From Capsicum annuum (Eukaryota; Streptophyta; Magnoliopsida; Solanales; Solanaceae), in NCBI RefSeq assembly GCF_002878395.1, contig NC_061115.1, positions 55,577,034 to 55,641,033 on the forward strand: a stretch of 64,000 bases of DNA, written 5' to 3'. Of the stretch, positions 47,803-59,206 are shown piece by piece (positions within the stretch are counted from its first letter, which is position 1; the number at the start of each line of letters is the position of its first letter). The notes beneath the pieces are model-generated. The model saw only the letters and a program-made list of their open reading frames with translations. It was not told where the DNA came from and searched no databases. A program made the position numbers and the translations under genes.

Positions 47803-49703
47803 TATCACAATCCAAACCAGGGCCTGTCCGTGACGGGTATCTCAAGCCCACCATGGACCGGAGGCCACACCCATCAAGCATAATAATAATAACAACGATG
47901 CAGAAGCTAATTAAACAATAATAAATAATGAATAGATAACTCTATGAAAATAATGAGTTAATCAATAACCAACCAACTTACATCTGTCCATAATAGCCTC
48001 TAAAGCCAGAATAGTATCTGAGTTTGGACATGCCCCTAACTATGATCAAAAGAATCCAAAGTACTATGAAAGCAAAGAGAGTGGTAAAATGACAAAGCCT
48101 TCCAAATGATAGAGGTTCACCACTTCACAACAACTCAACGAACGTGCTAATCTACCTAACAATGCATATGAGCAACATAATTATCTTTGGAATCTATATC
48201 ATATAATGATGTAGCATCCTAGAATGATTAGTGGGACAAGCACGAGTATGTAACTCAGGGAAAGTGAAAACATAATGCCATGTCCAAAATTAGTCAGAAC
48301 TACATGCACATATTCATATATACAAATATAAGTTGTCGGGATAGAAAAAAGGTCAAGAACATGAGTTTTTAAAACCTTTAACCTAGACTATGTAGCTCTA
48401 TCCATCCTAAGGGTACCTACGGGCTATATGGGTTCATCTTGCCTAGATGAAAGGGCCCCAGTACATGTTAGCCACATGAACCATGAAAATTTATGGAAGG
48501 GACAAAGCCACCGAGGCTCCAATTATTCCAATATATATATAATGTGTGAACTATGGACACGGTCATTAATACCCCCATGTTGAAAAATATGGTTTCCAGT
48601 TTTTAGCTCCTTCAGACTTATACCTTCATAGTGAGCTACACAACCCCATTTAAGCCTAAATTAAAACCATTTAGCACATAATTGCAACCATTAACCTAAG
48701 AGTCATTCATTAAGGCATTTATCACTTGGTATCGTCATGCCAATACGCTTGCAAGCTAAATTAAACATTCCCATCTAATTCACATAACCAAATTGGACTC
48801 TGAAGTTCCATTAAAATCAAACCATGGCCACCAAGGCCATCCAAATCCGTCTTTATATGCAATTATCCATTAATACAATGCATTGGGTTCAAAATCAAGT
48901 TTAACCATGTAATTTTCCATAATAAAAATCAAATTCACAAAGTGCATTAAGGTTCATGCAATTCCAAGCCAAAATTAATCTAATTTTGGGGAAACTCACA
49001 TTCCCCATTCTAACCATTTAAATAATGTACCAATTCAGTCCCCAAAATATTAATTTATAGCATAAGTAATCAATTAACAATATGGGACAAGTAATTTAAT
49101 CAATAACAACCAAAGCCCCTTAATCTAATTTCAAAATTTATCATTTTAAATCACATGAAAATCTATCAAATTAATGCCACATAGTAAAATTAAAGTATAG
49201 AAAATAGAAACATGTCTGAACCACACAAGAATTTGAAGTCAATTTGAAGTTTGGAGCTCAGATGATGAATTCTCTATGAAAACCTTAAGCTTTCTTGGTT
49301 GGAAAGTTCAAGACAAATAAAGTAGAGTTTTATCTTTTAAAACTGAAGAAAAGGGTTCACTTTTATATTTATAAGTCGTAGAAAGGATGAAAAGACCCAA
49401 AAGCCCCTCACCTCAAGTGAAAAAAAATAATACAAAATTTGTTCCTTGGCGTAGCACGCTGTTATATTGGAGGTTATATATTCTGTGCCACGCCGTTATC
49501 ATGGAGGTTCACCTCTATGACGCAGTGATATTGTGGACCCTCATTGCCTCGGGGTCCAAAAATGACCCTAACCCCTTCTATAAATTCTAAAACTTTTCAA
49601 AATTATCCTTTTAACATCCCTAAACACAATTCAAGAAATAAATCGATATTACAAATACGGGAGGGTCAAAATAAAATGATCAAAAATTTTAAGGGTCGTA
49701 AAA
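47803..49703 (-). repeat. Element H 5' LTR
   Basis: About 1.9 kb. Plus-strand start TATCACAATCC (TG to TA) after the primer site, end near GGTCGTAAAA. The 48645-49703 part matches the truncated left LTR. The frame 49387-49590 is inside it and not a gene. Confidence 0.8.
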
Positions 49704-50335
49704 GAGCATACTAGACTTTGAGATAATATCAATGATAAATAGATGAAGTTTGTGGCAAGATTTATCTAGGGATTAAATAAGGAGGTAAGGCAAACATTGG
49801 AATTACATCGTCTTTTACTTTATATGAAGCTTATCAAATGGCACTCAAGGTGGAGGGTCATTAAAAGGAAAATATGTCAAAGGTGCAATATTATTATTCT
49901 TTATGGGACAAAAATAATGAAGTTTGTAAATCATATCCCCCTTAGGACAAATCCAAAGGTGAAAAGCAAGAATTGAAGTCTAATTTGGACAAAAGCAAAT
50001 CAAAGGTGGACTACAAGGATGGAAGTAACAAATCTCAACTTAAAAATCCATCTAAAATAAACTGTTTTAAATGTCAAGGATATAGTCATAAATCAAATGA
50101 GTGTCTTAATATAAGAACTATCATTGCTTTGAATAATGGTGGTTATCAAACCAAAGATGAATCTAAAGATGACAATGTGGAAGATGATAGCAGTGACAGG
50201 TTTATTGGAGAAAGTGATAGAGAAGAAATTAATGATAATAGAAAAATTATTCTAGTTGTGAGGAGAAGTATGAGTGCTCTCGCAAGGGAGGATCTTAATC
50301 AAAGGGAGAACTTATTTCATAATTAGTGTAGAGTT
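49704..50335 (+). pseudogene. Element E gag C-terminus with intact zinc knuckle
   Basis: Gag core remnant before 49860 (EAYQMALKVEGH type), then 49973-50326 with CFKCQGYSHKSNEC, a complete CX2CX4HX4C nucleic-acid-binding knuckle. An acidic tail follows (DESKDDNVEDDSSD). The only undamaged zinc knuckle among the Ty3 elements here. Frame breaks precede it. Confidence 0.8.
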
Positions 50336-51645
50336 CAAGAGCAATTATATTTCTTTATCATTGATAGTGGAAGTTGTGTCAATGTTGTTAGTGTATCTAT
50401 GGTAGAACAATTGAAACTTCCAACTAGAAGGCATCCAAAACCTTATAGATTGCAATGGCTCAATGAATGTGGTGAAATCAAGATACCAAGCGAGTGTTGA
50501 TAAAATTCAAGACTGGAAATTATCATGATGAAGTAATTTGTGACGTTGTACCAATGTAAGCTTGTTATATAGTATTGGGAAGGCCAAGGGAATATGATGT
50601 AAGGGCTAAACGTGATGGAAGGTCAAAAAATATGTATTTGTTAAGGATAGTAAAAAGAACATTCTTAACCCACTTTCACCTTTTCAAGTGAGCGAGAAAT
50701 ATAGAGAATTGAGAGAGTTGAAAGAAAAACTTCAGAGAGAAAGAAAAAAAGGAGTAGCGACTTGAAAAATGATAACCAAGAGAAGAAAAAAGAGAGGTTG
50801 AAAGCTCAAGTGAGAATAAGTTATCACAAAGAAAAAGAGGTGAGCAAGAAAAATCAAAAAATCAAAGACAAGAAAATGTGCTTGATTATGAAAAATCAAG
50901 AGAGCATGAAAGAGCTAAACATTGAAGATTCTACTCAAGTCACTTATTAAACCTAAATGTTAATATTTCCTTTCAAACATTGAACTAACCTCTTTATCTT
51001 TGCCAAGTATTGTTTCTTCTTTGTCGTAAGATTGTGAAGATCTACTTTTCGAAGAAATACCAAGTGAATTGCCTCCTTTGGGAGGAATAGAGCATGAAAT
51101 TAACTTTTTGTCGAGTTCTCAAATACCCAACAAAAAGGCTTATAGAAGCAATTCTCAAGATACCAAAGAACTGCAAGGAAAAGTGGAGAAACTTATGAAT
51201 AAAGGTTTGGTGAGAGAAAGTTTAAGTCCATGTGAGGTGCCCAAAATTCTAGTAGCCAAGAAGTATGGGACATGGAGGATGAGTGTAGACTGTGATACCA
51301 TTAATAAACTTACGATAAAATATCAATATTCTATTCCTACACTTGATGATATGCTAGATGAATTGTGTTGTTCTTCCTTATTCTCTAAAATTGATTTAAG
51401 AAGTGGATTCCATCAAATTTGAATGAAATCTGGAGATGAATAGAAAACCTCTTTAAAAACGAAGTCTGGATTATACAAAGGTATGGCGATGCCTTTTGGG
51501 CTAACCAATGCACTAAACACTTTTATGCGATTAATGAACTATGTGCTTAAGTCATTTATTAATAATTTTGTTGTGATTTATATTGATAATATTTTGGTTT
51601 ATAGAAACTGTTTGGATAATCATGTGCAATATTTGAGAATGATAT
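50336..51645 (+). pseudogene. Element E protease and N-terminal RT
   Basis: Protease: FFIIDSGSCVNVVSVSM at about 50350-50400, with the catalytic Asp of the D-S/T-G type. A long charged linker follows (50600-51000). RT from 51069: PPLGGIEHEINFLS, KGLVRESLSPCEVP, SKIDLRSGFHQI, then a stop, and FGLTNAL. The catalytic box reads YIDNILVY (about 51580-51603): the second Asp is Asn, a single G-to-A. The D insertion cuts the frame at LRMI (51645). Confidence 0.8.
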
Positions 51646-52395
51646 TGTAAAACCATAAAAATGAGCCCCGAGACGTCACATGGTGCTCAAGACTAGGAGT
51701 AGCATTAAGCTAACCCTATAAGCCTTCTAGTAAATCTAAAGCTCATAATAAAGAAATATAGATATATAATCAAAAGCTAAAATTTGGATTCTGCTGAGCT
51801 AAGCTAAAATTATCTGAGCATAATATCTGAAAGTACTTGATGTAAAAGTATGGACAACCAATACTGGAAATCTAAACTATAACTAGCAGTCTGACAAGCC
51901 TCTACTACTAATAACTAGAGAGACACTGAGACAAGTCCGTAGCTAACTCAAACTGACTAAAAAATATTGAATCAAATACTGTGATAAACTAGAAAATATG
52001 AATGGCTGGGTCCCCAAACTATAAGGACTCAACAATTGTAGGGATGTAGATGGAGATGCTCAAAATCATTTGCACTGCTGAAACTGAGCACCTAACCTAC
52101 ATTATGAGACAATGTAACGCATAGACGTATATACAGATCAGTACTTCTGGAATGTACTGAGTATATGGGGGTTAATGGATACGTAAAACAACATATCAAT
52201 GTTCGTATAAACTTGTAAAATAATGCATGCTAAGTATAAATGACTCACATTGGCTGGAATAATTGAAAGCTAAAAATCATGAATCATGAGTGGTAAAACA
52301 TACTGTATAAATCTTGTGAGTCATAACACTTAGTTCTAAAAGATGTATAGGTACTCTATCTTTTAAATCATACGGTCTAAGTGTAGAAAGGACTC

Positions 52396-52437
<42 letters not shown>

Positions 52438-54142
52438 TGAAAGCTGAAATCTAGTAGCTAATGTCTTAAGTAAAGCAATATCTAAATAAAGCTGTGAGCC
52501 TTTACACTTAGTTTCTGAAAGCTTTTCTGTTATTTATTACTTTATTTTAGGCTGTGGGGAGGTTTTTCTAACCGACATAAATCATATGAGCTAACAAGGA
52601 GTCATACGTCTAGTTCCCTTATGGGGAAACCTCATGTTGGGGAGAAGCGTCATACTCTTTCCATGAAGTATAAACTAATCTAAGTGATCACATCTGTAAT
52701 TGTCATGCATATAGAAATAGGAATAATCTAATAATATGTACCTATGTTGTTTTGTAGTTCTGGGGCATGTAAACATACCTAAATTGGTACTAAATGCTAT
52801 ACCCTTTTATCTATATGATTATTCTGTAGGAAATCTACTTTTCAAACTAGTATAAGGGTTTACAATGAAAACCTCTTATGAATTTATTTACTATCAATGG
52901 TAGTTAAATCTGTAAAGTGGATTCCATATCTATGCTAAGATCAAAAGATAAAATCTGTGTTCAAAATCTAAAAATTACAAATCATGGGGTCCTTAAAAGC
53001 ATAATATTCTTGAAATAACAACATTCAAAATAGGGCTAATAACCTATGCATCTATTTCATGTCAAATTATCATAAAATTCATGCTAAATAATGAAAATCT
53101 TGATAATTCAATTCTAAATCTGGGAATCAATGTCATACACATAAAAATATGAAAGTAGACAAACAATTCAACATCTAAATTAATTTTAATCTCATAATCC
53201 TCAAATAGTAATAGGTGGGTATTAACCCTGATCTAAAATTCATGTAATTTCATATAAAAATCAACTTTAAAGCTAATTTTGGACACACAGATAAAAGAAT
53301 TATCCTTGTTTATAACCCCACATACCTTAATTGATGAATAATTGTAGAAGCTTGAACTTGAATTCCTATTTGTGCTTTTGAAGATGATTTCTTGAATATC
53401 TTGAGTTAGAAATCTTGAATTTTAGGTTATCTTAGGAAAAGAATGGTAGAATTTGAATTTTTTAAAATTTATGATATGAGTTCTAGGGTTTCTTGGAGAG
53501 TAATTTTGTGAAAAGTCTGCATATATTGCTTAGAATAGGTTTAATATGTATTTTACATAATTTGGGGGCTTGGGAATTGACTAAATTGCCCTTTGAATTT
53601 TTAGTTCGGAACTAGAATCCTAATTTTGGGACTCAGCACGACATGCTACTCTTCATGGTGGCCAACTGGAAAAGAAACGAGTGCTATTTTATACTCTGGC
53701 GAGACACGGCGTAATCGCGTTGCATCACTAGATAAGAACGAGTGCCATTTCTCACTCCACCGTGATGTGGTGTCTTTCCCATTGAGATTTTTGGTGCGAT
53801 ATCGGCCAATCACGGTGAGCTACCGGAAAAGAGATGAACGGGAATTTGGGTTTCACCATGACGTGGGCTAATCGTGGTGCTTCACTAGAAATCGGACAAT
53901 TATGATTCCGCATCTCACTTCGACGCAGTGCTCTACTATTTTTTCACTAAAATCGCCATAACTTCTCAACCGAGTATTGGATTAAGGCGAAATTGGTATC
54001 ACTGGTAAGCTAGTTCAAATATCTACAATTTGGTGGGTCTATAGCTGGAAAATTTTCCATGTATCAATAGTTATATAATTTTAAAGTTGACCCTTGATAT
54101 TCTAGGAGCTAAACTGAGCTAGGAAAAGTACGGGGTATTATA
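51646..54142 (-). repeat. Element D 3' LTR
   Basis: 2,497 bp, plus-strand TGTAAAACCATAAAAATGAG...GGGGTATTATA. In a ~245-base stretch (53041 against 60581) I counted about 20 differences from the other LTR. Contains a private (TA)n run and, at 53630-53950, a cluster of CACCGTGATG/CACGG-type motifs. The frame 53626-53871 lies in that cluster and is not a gene. Confidence 0.92.
52398..52434. repeat. (TA)n microsatellite in one LTR of D
   Basis: About 17 TA units. The same place in the other LTR (about 59953-59970) reads TTATTTTTATATCTATAAA, so the run grew after insertion. Confidence 0.9.
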
Positions 54143-54369
54143 ATATCTTCCCCTTGGGAACATTCGTCCTCAAATGAGACTTGTTAAATTGAGGATACTT
54201 AGGAACTGAGGCTATATGCTGGCATGCATAACTGAAACAAAGTTGCATGACTGAATCTAAATCATACTGAGCGACTAAACTAATCTGCGAATACTTGAAT
54301 TTACATGAAGATAAGTATATGGCTAAATCTGTGACTGCAAAAGAATTGAATTAAGGAAGACTATTACCT

Positions 54370-57300
54370 TAGGATGAATCTGAGTTTGCGGAGAAGAGGT
54401 GAGGATACTTGGTACGCATGTATGCTTCTGTTTCCCAAGTAGCACCCTCAACGAACTAATTTCGCCACAGAAATTTGACCAGGGGAACTTCTTTATTCCT
54501 TAGTTTATGGATCTGATGATCAAGAATCTTTATTAGAACTTCTTTGTATGAAAGGTTATTCTGAATGTCTGTGCTTTCTAGTGGGACTACAACAGCTGAA
54601 TCGTCCATGCACTTCTTTAATAAGGACACATGGAACACTAGATGAACTGATGACAAGTCTGCAAGTAGCTCAAGCTCATACGCTACCTTTTCTATGCTAC
54701 TTAATATTCTGTAGTGACCCATATATCAGGGACTAAGCTTTCCCTTTTTGCAAAATCTCTTCACCCCTTTCATGGATGAAACCTTAAAATATACAAGATC
54801 ATCTACTTCAAACTTAAGATCTCTCCTTCTTATATCTGCATAAGATTTTTGACGACTCTGAGCTGCTTTCAATCTCTCTCGAATCAACTGAACTTTCTCC
54901 ATGGATTCAAATATCATATCTAGCCCAATCAATAAGGCATCACCCACTTTGAACCAATCGAAGGGTGATCTATATCTCCACCCATAAAGAGCTTCAAATG
55001 GGACCAACTGAATACTAGAATGGTAACTGTTTAGGCAAATTCAATCAGCGACAAGTGGTCATCCCAACTGCCTTTGAAATCAAGAACACATGCCCTCAAC
55101 ATATCCTCTAAGGTCTGAATGGTCCTCTCTACCTGACTATCTGTCAGTGGGTGAAAAGCTGAACTGAGATGAACTTAGGTACCAAGACCCTTCTAAAAGG
55201 CTTTCCAAAACTGATAGGTAAACTAAGTACCCCTATCTGAGATAAGGGCCAAGGAAACTCCATGCAATCTAACTAACTCTCTGATATACAGCTTAGCATA
55301 ATCTTCAGCTGTATAGGATGTGTGAACTGGCAAGAAATAGGCGGATTTGATCAATCTGTCTACAATAACCCAAATCGAATCATGTTGATAACGCGAATGG
55401 GGTAATCCAGTAACAAAGTCCATATTCACCTCTTCCAACTTCCAAGTGGGAATACCAAAATCCTGCAAAATTCTACCACGTTTTTGGTACTCTATATAAC
55501 CTGTTGATAAATTGCATACTTAGCCACAAATACTACAATATCTCTCTTCATACCATTTCACCAATAGACTTCCGGCAAATCGTGGTACATCTTGGTGGCT
55601 CCTAAATTACTGGAGTAACGCGCACCATGCACTTTTACCATAATCCGCTGCCCTAAATCGTCAACACATGGCACACACAATCTATTCTGGTATCTCAACA
55701 CACCATCTCCCCCTTGGGAGTAAACCTCTACCTTTTGGTCTTGAACTGACCAATTCAATTTGACCAAACTAGAATCCTTATCCTACTTCTCTTTCACTTC
55801 ATAAATTAGAGAAGATTATGAATTACTCTGAACCCAAACATTTTCTTCAGCTGAGCCAACCAACCTCACCCCCATCTAGCTAACTGGTGAACTTCCTGAA
55901 ATAATTCTATCTTCTCATTCTCTATATGAGCAACATTGCACATAGACAATCTACTAAGGGCATCTGCCAATACATTGGCCTTGCCCGGATGATATGAAAC
56001 ACTCATATCATAATCCTTCAATAATTCTAACCGCCATATCTGACAAAGATTTAACTCCCTCTGAGTAAACACATATTGCAAGCTTTTGTGATCCGTAAAA
56101 CATCAACATATACCCCATAAAGATAGTGCCTCCAAATTTTCAATGCAAATACAACAACAACAACAACAACTAACTCAATATCATAGGTAGGGTAGTTCTT
56201 TTTGTGAGGCTTAAGTTATCTAGAGGAATAGGCTATCACCTTACCTCTTTTCTTCAAAAAAAACCCAGACCGATTCTAAAAGAATCACAATAGAGAATGA
56301 ACCCATCTGTACCATAAGGTAGCGCTAAAACTAGGGTTGAAGTGAGTCGAGTCTTCAACTCCTGAAAAATCTTCTCACAAGAATCTGACCACTGAAACTT
56401 AATTTTCTTCTAAGTTAATCTAGATATAGGGGATGTAATAGACAAAAAACTCTCAACAAAAGATCTGTTATAGCCAGCTAACTCTAAGAAACTTCTGACG
56501 TCTGATGGAGAGATAGGTCTAGGCCAGTTCTTACTACTTCTGTCTTTTGGGGATCAACTCTAATGCCATCACTGGAAACAATATGACTGAGGAAAGCTAC
56601 CGATCTTAGCCAAAATTTACATTTGCTAAATTTGGCAAACAATTGGTGATCTCTAAGAGTTTGCAACATAATTCTAAGATGGTCTACATGATCATCCTCA
56701 CTACAGGAATAGACAAGAATACCATCGATAAATACTATGAGAAACATGTCCAAATACTATTTGAAAACTCTGTTCATCAAATCTATGAAGGCTTTTAGGG
56801 CATTTTTCAACCCGAAGGGCATGACTAGAAACTCAAAATGACCATAACGGGTTCTAAAAGCTGTTTTTGAAATATCACATTACCTTACTTTAATCTGATG
56901 ATAGCAGGATCTAAGGTCTATCTTTGAGAAGTAACTTGCACGTTGGAGTTGGTCGAATAAGTCATCAATCCTAGGAAGAGCATATTTGTTTTTGATTGTG
57001 ACTTTATTCAGCTGATGATAGTCAATAACATTCACAAAGAACCATCTTTCTTTTGCACGAATTGGACAGGAGCTCCTCATAGAGAAACCCTGGGCCTTAT
57101 AAAAACTTTATCTAAAAGGTCTTTAAGCTGCTTTTTTAACTCTTTAAGCTTGGTTGAGACATATGATATGGAGTAATAGATATGGGCTAGGTATTTGGGA
57201 GAAGGTTAATACCAAATTTTATTTTCCTATTGGGAGGTACCCCAGAAAAATCTTTAAGAACAACTTTGGGAAACTCATTGACTACACGAACTGAATGAAT

Positions 57301-57800
57301 TGTTAGAGTCTCAAACTTAGTGTCTTTGACTCGAACTAGATGATAGATACACGCTTTTGAGATCAACTTTTTGGCCTTAATATAGGATATGAAATGACTC
57401 TTAGGAGACACTAAATTACCTTCCTACTAAAAGACTGGCTTATCTGGAAACTTAAACTTCACCACTCGGGTGCACCAATCTATGGATAAATAACAAAAAT
57501 GGAGTTAATCCATACCAAGAATAAGGTCAAAGTTGACCATATCTAAATCTATTAAGTCAACTAACATGATCGTATGAAGGACAATGATAGGACACTTTCT
57601 ATAGACTCGTTCAACAACAACTGACTCACCCACTAGGGTAGAAATCAAGAAGGGCTTAGAGAGTTTTTCAGGACCTACTTCAAAATCTACTGCAACTAGT
57701 AGGGTCACATAAGAGAAATTCGACCCAGGCTCTAACAACATATAAGCATCAAGATGAAATACACGAAGCATACCAGTGATAGCATTTGGTGAACTCTCCT
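54370..57800 (-). pseudogene. Element D pol: protease to chromodomain
   Basis: Protease (57771-57505): LLEPGSNFSYVTLLVAVDF, with Glu for the catalytic Asp of DPGS, and LDMVNFDLILGMD. RT (57411-56484): [36 protein letters not shown], and [10 protein letters not shown], where the second catalytic Asp is Gly. RNase H ends YHPGKANVLADALSRLS (56081-55866). Integrase: VNMDFVTGLPHSRYQHDSIW and LISDRGT (55468-55223), C-terminal FEALYGWRYRSPFDWF (55007). Chromodomain-type end KVLWRN-like then WETEAYMRTKYPHLF (about 54480-54390). Two catalytic centres are lost. Confidence 0.88.
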
Positions 57801-57839
57801 TCTCCTGATGAGATGGTAAAGCATAAAATTAATTCAGGC

Positions 57840-58996
57840 ACTAACTACCACCGGTACTTGATAATGCGCCCCGAGGAGGGACTGGATGACCTAGAGGAGA
57901 TGGTGTGCTAGTAGCCTGAGTCTCGGGACGAGCATCCATGTTTCCCTACTTAGCATGTGGATACTCTTCGATTTCATGACCCAACTTACCATAACCATAA
58001 CAACCTTTCTGTTCGAACAAATACTTACCAGGATAATTTTTACCACACTTTGGACATAAAGGATAACTGGGTTTTCCACTAATACTATTTTGAGACCTAG
58101 ACATAGAAGTCTTACCCTATTACTCCTGTCTAGCTCTGGGGGCAGGAACACTGACTGAAGATGCCGCTGGCATAGATGAACGATTCTAAAACTGCAAATA
58201 GTTTTCCCCTCCAAACTTTGTTTGGCCATACTTAAACTACACGATTCTAGCCTTCTTATGTCCTTTCTCTCTTTTCTTCAACATTTTGCCTTAATCTGCT
58301 GGGCATGCATTATCAACCTAGCAAGATCTATGTCTCTAATAAGCATGGAAGTCTTATACTCCTTGACTACCAAACCAGATACTCCGGTAACAAACTTACG
58401 CATACTCACTTTAGGGTCAGCCATCATATCAGGGGCATACTTAGACAACTGGTTGAACTTAAGGCAGTAATCCTTCACTGTCATCAAGCCCTGCCTCAAG
58501 TTTACAAACTCCTCTACCTTAGATTCTCTCATCTCACATGGAAAGAACCTGTCTAGAAATACATCTTGAAACACCTGCCAACTTATAGGAGCTGCATTCT
58601 TACCTATACTATTCTTCCACATAACAACCCAATCATACGCCACATCGTTTACCCTATAGGATTCTAACTCTACACTCTCTTTCTTAGTAACATGCATAAT
58701 CTGGGTAATCTTTCTTATCTCATCTAAGTAAAGCTGTAGGTCCTTACCTGCTTTTGACCCAAAGAAATCAGACGGATTCATTCTCATAAAGTCACAAATT
58801 CTGGCTACTAATAAATCCCTATTTTGCTAAAGTAGAATTGTCTCCTGATGGTTGCCCTGAATATTAGTAGTCACATCTTGGGCTAATGCCTGAAAGGCAT
58901 CCCTAAATTTAGCATGGGATACATTCTCATTTAGAGAGTCAGCAGGCTCGGGTGACTGGTTATCATTTCTATGTGTATTAGCTCAACGAGAGGCAT
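57840..58996 (-). pseudogene. Element D gag
   Basis: ATG at 58996-58994, with a one-base shift soon after, then ENVSHAKFRDAFQALAQDV. The main frame 58787-58278 is a clean Retrotrans_gag core: MRMNPSDFFGSKAGKDLQ, ELESYRVNDVAYDWVVMWK, FLDRFFPCEMRESKVEEFVN, KDYCLKFNQLSKYAPDMMAD. The zinc knuckle (58005-57963) reads CYGYGKLGHEIEEY: two of three Cys are Tyr. The gag core is the longest unbroken domain in the window (169 codons). Confidence 0.88.
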
Positions 58997-59186
58997 ATTT
59001 AACTGTCACATAAGAGCATGAGTTAAAAGTAGATAGAGATACTAAAAGCATGGTAGATCATGAAAGAAAGAGATGATTTGCTAAAAATGTATCGTAGTCT
59101 CTTGCTCATAAATGTGGCTCACTTCACATCCATGATAAAGACTTTATGTAACATGTCTTGTCTGACTCCCTAGGACTCTTATAACC

Positions 59187-59206
59187 TTAGTCTCTAATAA
59201 AAAGTT
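59187..59206 (-). other. Element D primer-binding site, degenerate
   Basis: On the minus strand the LTR is followed by AACTTTTTATTAGAGAC, recognisably derived from TGGTATCAGAGC. Position and orientation agree with the minus-strand reading. Confidence 0.6.

Larger units (their letters stand above)
32877..49703 (-). mobile_element. Element H: Tekay-like chromovirus split by element G
   Basis: Minus-strand Ty3 element. In its own direction: 5' LTR 49703-47803, primer site, gag 47592-46535, [G inserted 46534-36797], rest of gag and pol 36796-34086, polypurine tract, truncated 3' LTR 33953-32877. Net of G it is about 7.1 kb. The left LTR lacks about 850 bp present in the right one. The integrase core is deleted. 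Its right flank runs straight into the gag of element E, so H probably landed in E. Confidence 0.85.

Noticed and set aside
53626..53871. 81-codon frame with arginine-rich tail
   Set aside because: Lies in the motif cluster of D's LTR; the matching place in the other LTR is broken by stops.
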